Origin: AC-51 sp036265325
Lineage (GTDB): Bacteria > Actinomycetota > UBA4738 > HRBIN12
NCBI GenBank assembly: GCA_036265325.1
Contig: DATAPH010000017.1
Coordinates: forward strand, 1-16,426
DNA: 16,426 nt
Reading direction: 5' to 3'
Shown here: one piece after another, positions 1 through 6,944 of the stretch
How positions within the stretch are numbered: position 1 is the first letter of the stretch
Layout of the letters: the number at the start of each line of letters is the position of its first letter
The notes under the pieces: generated by a model
Database searches by the model: none
The model's input: only the letters and a program-made list of their open reading frames with translations
What the model was told of the DNA's origin: nothing
Position numbers and translations under genes: made by a program

Positions 1-1
1 C

Positions 2-364
2 TTGGAGGAATGGAACGAGAGCACCGTCGGGCACGCGGCGATGTACCGCTCCGAGGCCGTGCCGAGCATCGTCCGCACCGCGGTCGAAGCGGGAGCGACC
101 GACCTCGCCGCCGGCGTCGTCGACCGCTGCGAGCGCGTGACGATGCGCGACCACATCTTTGTCGACACCGCCGCCGCGCTCGTCCGCGATGCTGCCGGCG
201 AGGCCGACCCGTCCGTGTGGATCGAACTCGAGGGACGGTGGCGGATCTACGGCAACCGGTACGAGCAGGCGCTCGCCGCCCGCGCGGCCGGCCGCCTCAC
301 CGGCGACGAGGCCGCGACGGCCCGAGCCGCCGACCTGCTCAACGACCTCGGCGTGCCCACCTAG
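2..364 (+). CDS. C-terminal end of an unrecognised helical protein (partial)
   Basis: The reading frame is open to the left edge, so this is the last 120 or so residues of a longer gene. The visible sequence is rich in Ala, Glu and Arg and looks fully alpha-helical, with no signal peptide or membrane segment. Its final part (YEQALAARAAGRLTGDEA, then an Ala-rich helix ending DLLNDLGV) resembles the last repeats of TPR-type domains, as found at the C-termini of large AAA/cyclase or LuxR-like regulators. That is a style resemblance only, and no catalytic motif is visible. A TTG lies at the first in-frame codon but is almost certainly internal. The gene ends 37 bp before the flippase on the same strand. 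The coding call is fairly secure; the function is not. Confidence 0.6.
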   Translation: MEEWNESTVGHAAMYRSEAVPSIVRTAVEAGATDLAAGVVDRCERVTMRDHIFVDTAAALVRDAAGEADPSVWIELEGRWRIYGNRYEQALAARAAGRLTGDEAATARAADLLNDLGVPT

Positions 365-386
365 CCGGCCCGGCGAGTCCGGCTGG

Positions 387-392
387 CATACT
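387..392 (+). promoter_or_regulatory. Candidate -10 element for leaderless flippase transcript
   Basis: CATACT ends 9 bp before the flippase ATG at 402, and no Shine-Dalgarno sequence lies between. That spacing would place transcription start at or next to the ATG. No convincing -35 is visible, so this is suggestive only. Confidence 0.25.
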
Positions 393-401
393 TCCCGGCC
401 G

Positions 402-2021
402 ATGGATCCCGAAGAGGAAGCGCAGCTCGAGGTCGCCGCGGCGCCCACCGGCGTCTTCGCAGGCACCGAGGGCAAGGACTTCCGGGTGCTCGCGGCGGGC
501 ACGGCCCAGAACATCATCGGGCTGGGCGTCTTCGTCATCGGCACGTTCGCGGCCAACATCCTGATCGCCCGCTCGTTCGGCGGCGGCGAAACCGGTGCGG
601 CCGCCCTCGGCATCGTCACATTGGGAACCCAGTTCGCGTTCATCGCCGCGGCGGGTACGCGGATGGGGATGGACATGGCCTCGGTCCGGTACGTGTCGAT
701 CGAGGTCGGCGCGGGGCGGCCCGGCGCGGTCCGTGTGGTCGTGGCTCGCGCGGTCCTGATCGCGCTCGCAGTCTCGGTGGCGTTCGGCGCGCTGACGGTC
801 GCACTCGCCACGCCGATCGGCAACCTGCTCGCCCCGGGTGGGAGCGATCCCTCGCAGACGATCGGGTCGATCCGAGCGGCCGGCGTCGCGATCCCGTTCA
901 TCGCGCTCACTTACGTGTGGCTCGGCGGCGGCCGCGGCCTGAAGGTGATGCGTCACACGCTCTACGTGCAGTGGGTCGCACAGCCGCTCCTGTGGATCGT
1001 GCTGATGGTCGCCTTCTGGCAGGTCGACAAGACCGAGCCGATGTCGGTCTGGGCCTACGCGGCGTCGTGGGTCCTGGCGGCGGCCGGCGGTTGGTTCTTC
1101 TGGACCAGGCTCAGCAGGAAGTTCGCGAAGGAGCCGCCCGAGGCCGGGCTGACGGCGGCGTTGATCAAGTACGGCGGCCCTCGCGCGCCGGCGGCGTTGC
1201 TGTCGCAAGGCCTGTTCTGGATCGACTACTTCGTGGCGTCGGCGGTGGGGTCCCCAGCGGTCACCTCCAACGACCTCGGCGTGTACGCGGCGTGCGTCCG
1301 GGTGGCGCTCGCTATGGTGCTGTTCCTGACGGCCGTCTCGTACGTGTTCTCGCCGTTCGTGGCAGACCTCCACGCGCGGGGCGAGACCGAGAAGCTCGAC
1401 ACCCTGTTCAAGTCGATCACCCGCTGGACGGTCGCGGGCACGATCCCACTCCTCTTATTGATGTTGCTCGCGCCCGCCGCGATCTTGCGGCTGTTCGGCG
1501 GGTCGGACTTCACGTCCGGGACGACGGCCCTTCGGATCCTCGTGATCGGCCAGGCGATCAACGTGAGCGTCGGCGCCGCCGGGTTCGTGCTGATCATGGC
1601 CGGCCGCACTGGCTGGGACCTGACGGTGTACGGAGTGTCGGCGCTGCTCGACCTGGTGCTGTCGCTGATCCTCGTGCCGAAGTTCGGGATCAACGGCGCG
1701 GCGGCGTCACAGGCGATCACGATCGGTCTGTCGAACTGGTTGCGCCTGGCGCTCGTGAAGAAGTACGTCGGGATCTTCCCGTGGGACAAGCCGTACGCGC
1801 GACTGGCGTTCCCGGCCGCCGCATGCGCCATCGCGATGCTCGCCGCTCAAGCGATCCTTCCCGGGAGGAAGTGGCTGCTCGAACTGATCGGGATCGGTCT
1901 GGCGGGCGCGATCGTGTACGTGCCGGTGCTGCTGCGGTTCGGGCTCACCGAGGGTGAACGGGTTGCGCTCCGCAACGGCATCGCGAAGGTCCGTGGACGT
2001 TCGGCCGCTGCGTCCGGCTGA
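402..2021 (+). CDS. Polysaccharide flippase-like (MOP superfamily) membrane protein
   Basis: A 539-aa polytopic inner-membrane protein with roughly 12-14 hydrophobic segments and a short acidic N-terminus (MDPEEEAQ). The spacing of its helices, Gly/Ala-rich first helices, a YVWLGGGRGLK loop near residue 175 and a C-terminal half ending in paired helices are typical of the oligosaccharide flippase/Wzx-MATE-like group of the MOP superfamily. Members move lipid-linked sugars to the outer face of the membrane using ion gradients. The ATG at 402 is chosen because the protein begins naturally there; in-frame sequence upstream is Arg/Pro-rich and overlaps the previous gene. There is no good ribosome-binding site, so the message may be leaderless. 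The 3' end overlaps the GNAT gene by 29 bp, implying co-expression. No glycosyltransferases are visible nearby, so the lipid-linked substrate is unknown. Confidence 0.8.
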   Translation: MDPEEEAQLEVAAAPTGVFAGTEGKDFRVLAAGTAQNIIGLGVFVIGTFAANILIARSFGGGETGAAALGIVTLGTQFAFIAAAGTRMGMDMASVRYVSIEVGAGRPGAVRVVVARAVLIALAVSVAFGALTVALATPIGNLLAPGGSDPSQTIGSIRAAGVAIPFIALTYVWLGGGRGLKVMRHTLYVQWVAQPLLWIVLMVAFWQVDKTEPMSVWAYAASWVLAAAGGWFFWTRLSRKFAKEPPEAGLTAALIKYGGPRAPAALLSQGLFWIDYFVASAVGSPAVTSNDLGVYAACVRVALAMVLFLTAVSYVFSPFVADLHARGETEKLDTLFKSITRWTVAGTIPLLLLMLLAPAAILRLFGGSDFTSGTTALRILVIGQAINVSVGAAGFVLIMAGRTGWDLTVYGVSALLDLVLSLILVPKFGINGAAASQAITIGLSNWLRLALVKKYVGIFPWDKPYARLAFPAAACAIAMLAAQAILPGRKWLLELIGIGLAGAIVYVPVLLRFGLTEGERVALRNGIAKVRGRSAAASG

Positions 2022-2460
2022 CCGCGAGCGCGCGCGGGCGTGGCTCCGCGAGCACTTGGCGGAGTCGATGGCCGCGAACGGCGAGCTGTTCTATCCGGCG
2101 GAGCACGACGGGTTCATCGCGGGCGATTGGGACGGACTGATCACGTACCGCATCGGTGGCGGTCGCTGCGAGGTCACGTTGCTGAAGGCGCTGCACGAGG
2201 GCCAAGGCGTCGGCTCCGCGCTCTTGGCCGCAACGGTGTCGGCAGCGCGCGACGCAGGCTGCGTCGACGTCTGGCTGGTCTCGACGAACGACAACCTGCA
2301 CGCGCTCGAGTGGTACGACCGGAAGGGTTTCGCCGTCACGGAGATCCGCGACGGCGCAGTGGATCGCTCGCGCGAGACACTGAAGCCGTCGATCCCGACG
2401 CACAACCCCGACAACGGGCTGCCTATCCGCGACGAGATCGAGCTCTCGCTGGCGCTCTGA
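1993..2460 (+). CDS. GNAT-family N-acetyltransferase
   Basis: A 155-aa single-domain protein of the usual length for the Gcn5-related N-acetyltransferase fold. The N-terminus (VRPLRPADRERAR) is the normal first strand and helix. The acetyl-CoA pyrophosphate-binding motif is visible as GQGVGSALL around residues 70-78, matching Q/R-x-x-G-x-G/A. The C-terminal signature NLHALEWYDRKGF, in which the Tyr often acts as general acid, follows near residues 95-107. It should transfer acetyl from acetyl-CoA to an amine; the substrate cannot be read from sequence. The GTG at 1993 is preferred because it starts the fold, with GAAGG at 1985-1989 just upstream; a GTG at 1954 would add 13 residues. It overlaps the flippase 3' end by 29 bp and so is probably translationally coupled to it. 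Confidence 0.88.
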   Translation: MDVRPLRPADRERARAWLREHLAESMAANGELFYPAEHDGFIAGDWDGLITYRIGGGRCEVTLLKALHEGQGVGSALLAATVSAARDAGCVDVWLVSTNDNLHALEWYDRKGFAVTEIRDGAVDRSRETLKPSIPTHNPDNGLPIRDEIELSLAL

Positions 2461-2462
2461 CG

Positions 2463-2894
2463 TCAGCGGCGGGTCGGGGTCTCGACGTCGGGAACGACGA
2501 CGAGGTGGCGTTCCTTGGCTTGGGTGACCGCCTGCCGGTCCGCGAGCAGCTTGTCCACCAACGTTTGGAGCTCGGCGAGCCGCCAGTTCAGCAGCTCCCG
2601 ACGAGCTGCGTCCCCGGCGTCACGCTCGGCGAGATCCGCCCAGCGTGCGTCGAGCTCCGCGGCCATCCGGCGCTCGAGCCGGCGTCCGCGGGCGTACCCG
2701 ACCGCGATCGCCATGGCGAGCGCTGCGGCGGCCGACACCGCGCAGAGGATCACGATCGTGGCGGACACCGGCGGCGCCGCCACGACGTGACCGAACAGCA
2801 CCAGCGCACGCCCATCCGTGCGAGCGCTTTCCCACACCATCTCGATTGAGATGGCGCACCAGACCGAGGCACACACGACGGGGAGGTAGAGCAT
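2463..2894 (-). CDS. Small 2-TM protein with long C-terminal charged helix
   Basis: A 143-aa protein of no family I can name. It has a hydrophobic segment at about residues 2-20, a second at about 43-67, then roughly 60 residues of highly charged, probably coiled-coil helix (about 70-128) ending in a short Thr/Pro/Arg tail. The layout suggests two membrane helices with a cytoplasmic helical domain. The ATG at 2894 is chosen because it begins right at the first membrane segment; a TTG at 2933 would add 13 His/Arg-rich residues. Neither has a clear ribosome-binding site. It lies 51 bp downstream of the SLOG-fold gene on the same strand, so it is probably in the same operon. The SLATT type of 2-TM effector has this general topology and partners SLOG proteins, but I cannot show homology. 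Its stop is 2 bp from the GNAT stop. Confidence 0.65.
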   Translation of the reverse strand: MLYLPVVCASVWCAISIEMVWESARTDGRALVLFGHVVAAPPVSATIVILCAVSAAAALAMAIAVGYARGRRLERRMAAELDARWADLAERDAGDAARRELLNWRLAELQTLVDKLLADRQAVTQAKERHLVVVPDVETPTRR

Positions 2895-2945
2895 GTGCCG
2901 TGGATGGTGCGCGTGAGCACGGCGTTCGTGCAACGGGAGGCTTCC

Positions 2946-3428
2946 CTACCGCATCTGCGGCAGGAGCCCGCGTAACGAGGCCACGGCTTCGGCGACGTCG
3001 TTCACGCGCACGATCGGGTCGCGGTCGAGATCGTCGCGCCCGAGTTCCCACGTGCCGATCCCGATCACCGGTTTGCTCATCTTGAGTGCGAGCGCGATCT
3101 CGGAGAGCGTTCCGAACTCGCCGCCGACGGCGACCACCGCGTCGGCGCTCCGCGTGACGATCGCGTTGCGCGCCTCGCCGAATCCGGTGGCGATCGCCAC
3201 CGTCAGATGCCGCGACGCGTCGTCACGATCGTCGCCGGGCAAGATCCCGATGGAGACGCCGTCGGCGCCCTCGGCGCCGCGGGCCACGGCGTTCATCACG
3301 CCGCCGAGCCCGCCGCACACGAGGACGCACCCGGCTTCGGCGAGAGCGCGGCCGAGCGCCTCCGCCGTCGTCAACTCCCACTCGGTCGCGTTGCTCGCGC
3401 CGATCACGGCGATGTACGGCGAGGCCAT
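2946..3428 (-). CDS. SLOG/LOG-fold protein, TIGR00725-like
   Basis: A 160-aa Rossmann-like protein resembling the TIGR00725 branch of the SLOG superfamily, which includes LOG phosphoribohydrolases and molybdenum-cofactor carrier proteins. Visible motifs in order are: an N-terminal strand and loop (IAVIGAS, residues 6-12), a glycine loop GGLGGVMNAVARGA (39-52), GEARN (84-88), and GGEFGTLSE (102-110), the counterpart of the LOG motif PGGxGTxxE. True cytokinin-producing LOGs have Pro before the GG; here it is Val, so nucleotide binding without LOG activity is more likely. ATG at 3426-3428 begins the fold; no Shine-Dalgarno precedes it, but a -10-like CATACT does. It lies 37 bp downstream of the secreted-protein gene and 51 bp upstream of the 2-TM protein. 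The family call is secure and the ligand is unknown. Confidence 0.82.
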   Translation of the reverse strand: MASPYIAVIGASNATEWELTTAEALGRALAEAGCVLVCGGLGGVMNAVARGAEGADGVSIGILPGDDRDDASRHLTVAIATGFGEARNAIVTRSADAVVAVGGEFGTLSEIALALKMSKPVIGIGTWELGRDDLDRDPIVRVNDVAEAVASLRGLLPQMR

Positions 3429-3436
3429 CGTCGCCG

Positions 3437-3442
3437 AGTATG
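3437..3442 (-). promoter_or_regulatory. Candidate -10 element upstream of SLOG gene
   Basis: On the minus strand CATACT ends 8 bp before the ATG of the SLOG gene, the same hexamer and nearly the same distance as at the flippase. It could give a leaderless transcript independent of the upstream secreted-protein gene. There is no clear -35. Confidence 0.25.
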
Positions 3443-3465
3443 TCAGCCGCGGATACGCACGCGAC

Positions 3466-4173
3466 TCAGTGGTGATGCACGGCGACGAGCTGCATGAACT
3501 CGTTGCCGCCCGCGACGTCCTTCTCCATCACGATCCCAAGGTGTGGCGCGTACAGCTTGACCGACACCACGTTCGGCTCGAGGCGCGCCCACTCGTAGGA
3601 GCGGACGACATCCTTCACCGTGCCGTACGGCACGCTGACCGTTCCGTGGTTCGCCACGATCCAGGCCTGGTCCTCCGCGTGCTTCGGCAGGAACTCTTGG
3701 CGGTAGGCGTCGGTGGGCTTGGGGCTGTGCGGCATGATGATGCCTGCCTCGCCGCCGTTGCGGCCGGCGAGCCACGAGCCCTCGCGGCTCTTCACGTGGC
3801 CGTGCTTGTCGTAGGTCGCGGTCTTCTCACCGAAGTACCACGTGGTGCCGTGGTTGTCGTCGGCGTAGAAGTCGTGGGTCGCCTCGTTCAGCCGGCCGTT
3901 CGCGAACAGGATGTCGCTGATCACGATCGTCTTGACGCCCTCGATCCGTTTGGTGTCGTGCGTGACGCGCAGGTGCTCGATGAGCTTCTGCCGTCCCTCG
4001 GTGCCGCGGTAGACGAACACGGTTCCCGGTTTCAACGGGAAGTACGGGTTCGCGACCGGCCTGGTGAACTGCGCCGGATCGATGCTCGCGGTTGCCGGTG
4101 GCGCGCCGGGGATCGCGAACAGGCCTCCCGCGACCAGCGCGGCGACGGTGACGATGACCCCTCGGATGCGCAT
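3466..4173 (-). CDS. Secreted protein of unknown function with NPYFPLKPGT motif
   Basis: A 235-aa protein with a Sec signal peptide: basic start MRIR, hydrophobic core at residues 5-21, and a probable signal peptidase I site after Ala-Thr-Ala near residue 29. The mature part looks beta-rich. It carries NPYFPLKPGT at residues 42-51 followed by a VFVYRG strand, a motif I have seen in uncharacterised actinobacterial secreted proteins; no function is known to me. It is His-rich and ends in three histidines, so metal binding is conceivable but unproven. ATG 4171-4173 is firmly supported by a strong AAAGGAG ribosome-binding site at 4180-4186 (minus strand). It is divergent from the response regulator, and half-sites between them suggest two-component control. 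It is probably the first gene of an operon with the SLOG and 2-TM genes. Confidence 0.75.
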   Translation of the reverse strand: MRIRGVIVTVAALVAGGLFAIPGAPPATASIDPAQFTRPVANPYFPLKPGTVFVYRGTEGRQKLIEHLRVTHDTKRIEGVKTIVISDILFANGRLNEATHDFYADDNHGTTWYFGEKTATYDKHGHVKSREGSWLAGRNGGEAGIIMPHSPKPTDAYRQEFLPKHAEDQAWIVANHGTVSVPYGTVKDVVRSYEWARLEPNVVSVKLYAPHLGIVMEKDVAGGNEFMQLVAVHHH

Positions 4174-4179
4174 CGTGCT

Positions 4180-4186
4180 CTCCTTT
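4180..4186 (-). promoter_or_regulatory. Strong ribosome-binding site for secreted protein
   Basis: AAAGGAG on the minus strand lies 6 bp before the ATG at 4173. It decides the start against a TTG/ATG-type extension further upstream that would run through the regulatory region. Confidence 0.75.
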
Positions 4187-4234
4187 CTGTGTGGCCCGCT
4201 TCGATCGGGCTGTCGGCCTACCCTCGCGAGCGTC

Positions 4235-4284
4235 CGCTGAACTCGCGCTGAATCCAGACGCCACACGTTCAGCACCCCTTCAGG
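4235..4284. promoter_or_regulatory. Paired GTTCAGC-type half-sites, probable OmpR-family operator
   Basis: Two copies of CGCTGAA start at 4235 and 4246, exactly 11 bp apart. Two copies of TTCAG on the opposite orientation start at 4268 and 4279, again 11 bp apart. Read 5' to 3' these are the tandem pair GTTCAGC/CTTCAGG on plus and ATTCAGC/GTTCAGC on minus, so each divergent gene has its own tandem pair pointing toward it. Head-to-tail sites with 11-bp phasing are the usual target of OmpR/PhoB-type dimers, and GTTCACC repeats of 11 bp form the actinobacterial PHO box. The minus-strand unit at 4236-4242 sits at -35 distance from TAGGCC (4215-4220). The response regulator gene beginning at 4317 is the obvious candidate binder. 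Confidence 0.6.
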
Positions 4285-4316
4285 CGAGCGATGCAGGATG
4301 ATGCCCGGGAACGCAT

Positions 4317-4994
4317 ATGCGTGTGCTCGTGGTCGAAGATGAAGCCGCGCTCGCCGAGGGCCTGCGTCGCGGACTCGAAGCGGAAGGGTTCGCGACCGAT
4401 GTCGCCGCGAACGGCGTCGACGGGTTGTGGATGGCGCAGGAGCATCCGTACGACGCGATCGTGCTCGACATCTTGTTGCCAGGCATGAACGGCTACAAGG
4501 TGTGCGCGGAGCTTCGCGCCGCGGGCGTGTGGACGCCGATCCTGATGCTCACGGCGAAGGACGGCGAGTTCGACGAAGCCGAGGCGCTCGACACCGGCGC
4601 CGACGACTACGTCACGAAGCCCTTCTCGTACGTCGCGCTGGTAGCGCGGCTCCGCGCGCTGATCCGGCGTGGGAACGCCGAACGCCCGGCGGTGCTCGTG
4701 GTCGGCGATCTCCGGCTGGATCCCGCCGAACGGCGAGCCTGGCGCGGAGACGTGGAACTCCCACTCACCGCGCGCGAGCTCGCGCTGCTCGAGTATCTCC
4801 TACGCACTGGCGGCGCCGTCCGCTCGAAGACGGACATCGTCGAGCATGTCTGGGACGAGCGCTTCGACGGCGACCTGAACATCGTCGAGGTCTACATCGC
4901 GCACCTTCGCGCCAAGGTCGACCGGCCGTTCGGCCGGGCGTCGATCGAGACGGTCCGAGGCGCCGGATACCGAGTGGTGGCCGACGATGGATGA
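4317..4994 (+). CDS. OmpR/PhoB-family response regulator
   Basis: A 225-aa two-domain response regulator of standard length. The receiver domain (residues 1-115) has the acidic pocket E7-D8, the phospho-acceptor D51 in VLDILLPGMNG, T79 in LTAKD and K101 in TKPF. The C-terminal winged-helix DNA-binding domain (about 125-222) contains ELPLTARELALLEYLL and ends with the usual ETVRGAGYRV strand. It should be phosphorylated by the kinase encoded next and then bind tandem DNA half-sites, very likely those at 4235-4284. ATG 4317 begins exactly at the first receiver strand; no strong ribosome-binding site is seen, and the start codon sits at the centre of a 12-bp palindrome. Its stop overlaps the kinase start by 8 bp. 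The signal is unknown. Confidence 0.95.
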   Translation: MRVLVVEDEAALAEGLRRGLEAEGFATDVAANGVDGLWMAQEHPYDAIVLDILLPGMNGYKVCAELRAAGVWTPILMLTAKDGEFDEAEALDTGADDYVTKPFSYVALVARLRALIRRGNAERPAVLVVGDLRLDPAERRAWRGDVELPLTARELALLEYLLRTGGAVRSKTDIVEHVWDERFDGDLNIVEVYIAHLRAKVDRPFGRASIETVRGAGYRVVADDG

Positions 4995-6132
4995 CGGTCT
5001 CCGGCGGCTGCGGGTCCGGGTGAGCGCGATGGCCGTCCTGATCGTCGGCGCCGCGCTCGTGGTCGCGGCCTTCGCGATCGTCGCATGGGTCGGCCGGTCG
5101 ATGACGAACTCCGTGCGCGAGGCCGCGCAGGCCCGCACCGCGCAGGTGGCCGAGCGGATCGCGGCCGGCTATCAGGCGCCCGCGCCGGCGGACCCGCAAG
5201 AGGAGAGCGTGCAGGTGCTCGGACCCGGCGACTCGCTCGGCCCCGTCACGATCGAAGGCGACTACGTGACGGAGTCGACCGACGTCGTCTTGCCGTCGGG
5301 CGGCCAGCGAACGATCGTCGTCGCGCGCGGGATCGACGACGTGCAGGACGCCCAGCGGGCGGTCGCGCACGCGCTGCGGATCGCGATCCCCGTGCTGCTG
5401 CTGCTCGTCGGCCTCGTGACATGGTTGATCACCGGTCGGACGCTGCGTCCGGTGCGCGACGCGGCGGAGCGGCAGCAGCGGTTCGTCGCGGACGCCGCGC
5501 ACGAGCTGCGGTCGCCGGTCGCATCGGTCCGCGCGCATGCGGAGGTCGCATCCGCCCACCCCGAGACCACCGATCTGAACGAGCTCGCAACGACGGTCGG
5601 TGCGGAGGGCGTGCGCCTCCAAGCGCTGGTCGACGACCTCCTCCTGCTCGCGCGGCTCGACGAGGGTCGCACGATCGCTGGGCGCGACGAGATCGATCTC
5701 GACGATCTCGTGCTCGCCGAGGCCGAGCGCCTGCGAGCCGGAACCACCGACGACATCCGAACCAACGACGTCAGCGCGGCGCGCGTTCGCGGTGATGCAC
5801 GTTCGCTCGAGCGGCTCGTTCGAAATCTGGGCGACAACGCGGCCCGGCACGCCACAACCGTGGCGTTCGGCCTCGCGGCGCAGAACGGACATGTCATCTT
5901 CACCGTTGACGACGACGGCCTGGGTATCCCGCCGGCCGAGCGTGCCCGCGTCTTCGAGCGATTCGTGCGCCTCGACGAAAGCCGCGGGCGTACGGAAGGC
6001 GGCACCGGTCTCGGGCTCGCGATCGCGCGCGAGGTCGCGCGTGCCCACGGCGGCGACGTCGCGCTCACAGACAGCCCGCTCGGCGGCCTCCGCGCGGAGG
6101 TGCGACTCCCGACGGCTCAGAACGACGGATAG
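4987..6132 (+). CDS. Membrane sensor histidine kinase lacking most of HAMP
   Basis: A 381-aa sensor kinase. TM1 lies at about residues 13-35, a short extracytoplasmic region at 36-130, and TM2 at 132-148. The dimerisation/phosphotransfer domain has H172 in AHELRSP. The ATPase domain has the N box (RNLGDNAARHA, N284), the G1 box (DDDGLGIPP, 308-316), an F box (FERFVRLD) and the G2 box (GGTGLGLAI, 338-346). All catalytic motifs are intact, so it should autophosphorylate and phosphorylate the preceding regulator. TM2 is followed by TLRPVRD, the usual HAMP beginning, but then runs almost directly into the helix before H172; about 40 residues usually present in HAMP are absent. It overlaps the regulator by 8 bp and its 3' end overlaps the convergent SMP-30-like gene by 16 bp. 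The overall style resembles CutS/MprB-type kinases. The ligand is unknown. Confidence 0.94.
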   Translation: MDDGLRRLRVRVSAMAVLIVGAALVVAAFAIVAWVGRSMTNSVREAAQARTAQVAERIAAGYQAPAPADPQEESVQVLGPGDSLGPVTIEGDYVTESTDVVLPSGGQRTIVVARGIDDVQDAQRAVAHALRIAIPVLLLLVGLVTWLITGRTLRPVRDAAERQQRFVADAAHELRSPVASVRAHAEVASAHPETTDLNELATTVGAEGVRLQALVDDLLLLARLDEGRTIAGRDEIDLDDLVLAEAERLRAGTTDDIRTNDVSAARVRGDARSLERLVRNLGDNAARHATTVAFGLAAQNGHVIFTVDDDGLGIPPAERARVFERFVRLDESRGRTEGGTGLGLAIAREVARAHGGDVALTDSPLGGLRAEVRLPTAQNDG

Positions 6133-6944
6133 CGAAGCGGCAGTCCGGCCACGCCGGGATCGGTCGTCACCAGCGACCAGCCGCCGAGGCTTGACAGCAG
6201 CAGCCGCGCGAGCCCTTCACCGACGAACACGGGGTTGGCAGGCTGGTTCAACACGACGCCGTCCGGATCCTCGAACCACACCTCGGGCCGGCCGCCGGCC
6301 GCGATCCGCCACACGCGGTCGGGCCGGTAACAGCCGACGAACATCGTGCCGTCGACCGCGAGCGCGATCCCGTCGGGCTGGCTCCCGGTGAGATCGGCCA
6401 CGAGCTCCGGCACGCCCGCGCTCCCATCGGCTTCGATGGGCACCCGAACGACGCGCCGTGTGTGCGACTCGACGACGAGCAGCGCGTCGCCGGCCGCGGT
6501 GAGACAGCACCCGTTCGGGAAGGCGGTCACCGCGTCGCTCCACACCGTCGTCTCACCGCCCGGCGCGACGCGGAAGACCAGCCCGTCGTCCGCGGCCCAC
6601 TCGCCCGAATCGGTCACGTACAGCACGCCCGCGTCGTCGAACGCCGAGAAGTTCGGCACGCGCAACGGGTGCTCGTCGGTCCCACGCGAGTACGTCGTCA
6701 CGCCGCCGCCCGGGTCGACGCGAACGATCTCGCCACGCCCCATGTCGCACCCGTAGACGTTGCCGCCGCCGTCGACCGTCACCCCGTAGAGGAACCCGCC
6801 TGTGTCCGCGTACCGCTCGGGCGTGCCGTCGGGGGTGATCCGGTAGATCTGGCCGGCCTCGCCACCTGCGTAGACGGTTCCGTCCGGTCCGACCGTGGCT
6901 CCCTCCGGATGGTCGAGTCCCTCGGCGAGCGTCGTGAACTCCAT
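6117..6944 (-). CDS. SMP-30/gluconolactonase-like beta-propeller protein
   Basis: A 275-aa protein made of six or so repeats of the strand pattern GxVYxGxxxGxIYRI typical of SMP-30/gluconolactonase/LRE-like six-bladed propellers. The expected divalent-metal ligands are visible: E14 in HPEGATV, N144 in FPNGCCL and D191 in QPDGIAL, with N98 in VPNFSAFDD at the substrate-side position. Members hydrolyse sugar lactones or related esters; intact ligands support a metal-dependent hydrolase, but the substrate is not predictable. There is no signal peptide, so it is probably cytoplasmic. The ATG at 6944 is supported by a strong AGGAGGT site (6949-6955, minus strand), and it follows the lipoprotein stop immediately (TAG-ATG). 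Its 3' end overlaps the kinase gene. Confidence 0.88.
   Translation of the reverse strand: MEFTTLAEGLDHPEGATVGPDGTVYAGGEAGQIYRITPDGTPERYADTGGFLYGVTVDGGGNVYGCDMGRGEIVRVDPGGGVTTYSRGTDEHPLRVPNFSAFDDAGVLYVTDSGEWAADDGLVFRVAPGGETTVWSDAVTAFPNGCCLTAAGDALLVVESHTRRVVRVPIEADGSAGVPELVADLTGSQPDGIALAVDGTMFVGCYRPDRVWRIAAGGRPEVWFEDPDGVVLNQPANPVFVGEGLARLLLSSLGGWSLVTTDPGVAGLPLRYPSF

Noticed and set aside
917..1957. Plus-strand frame inside the flippase
   Set aside because: Arg/Gly/Asp-rich out-of-frame translation of a well-supported membrane protein.
3052..4251. Plus-strand frame of 399 codons over the SLOG and secreted-protein genes
   Set aside because: It would span two minus-strand genes and the gap between them. 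Low-complexity composition and no ribosome-binding site.
5378..5389. GGATCGCGATCC palindrome as a regulatory site
   Set aside because: It lies inside the coding sequence for TM2 of the kinase and is explained by codons for Arg-Ile-Ala-Ile-Pro.
4765..6048. Long minus-strand open frame (427 codons) antisense to the two-component genes
   Set aside because: Its product is Arg/Asp/Gly-rich with no domain, and the opposite strand encodes clear regulator and kinase motifs. It is a GC-rich shadow frame.
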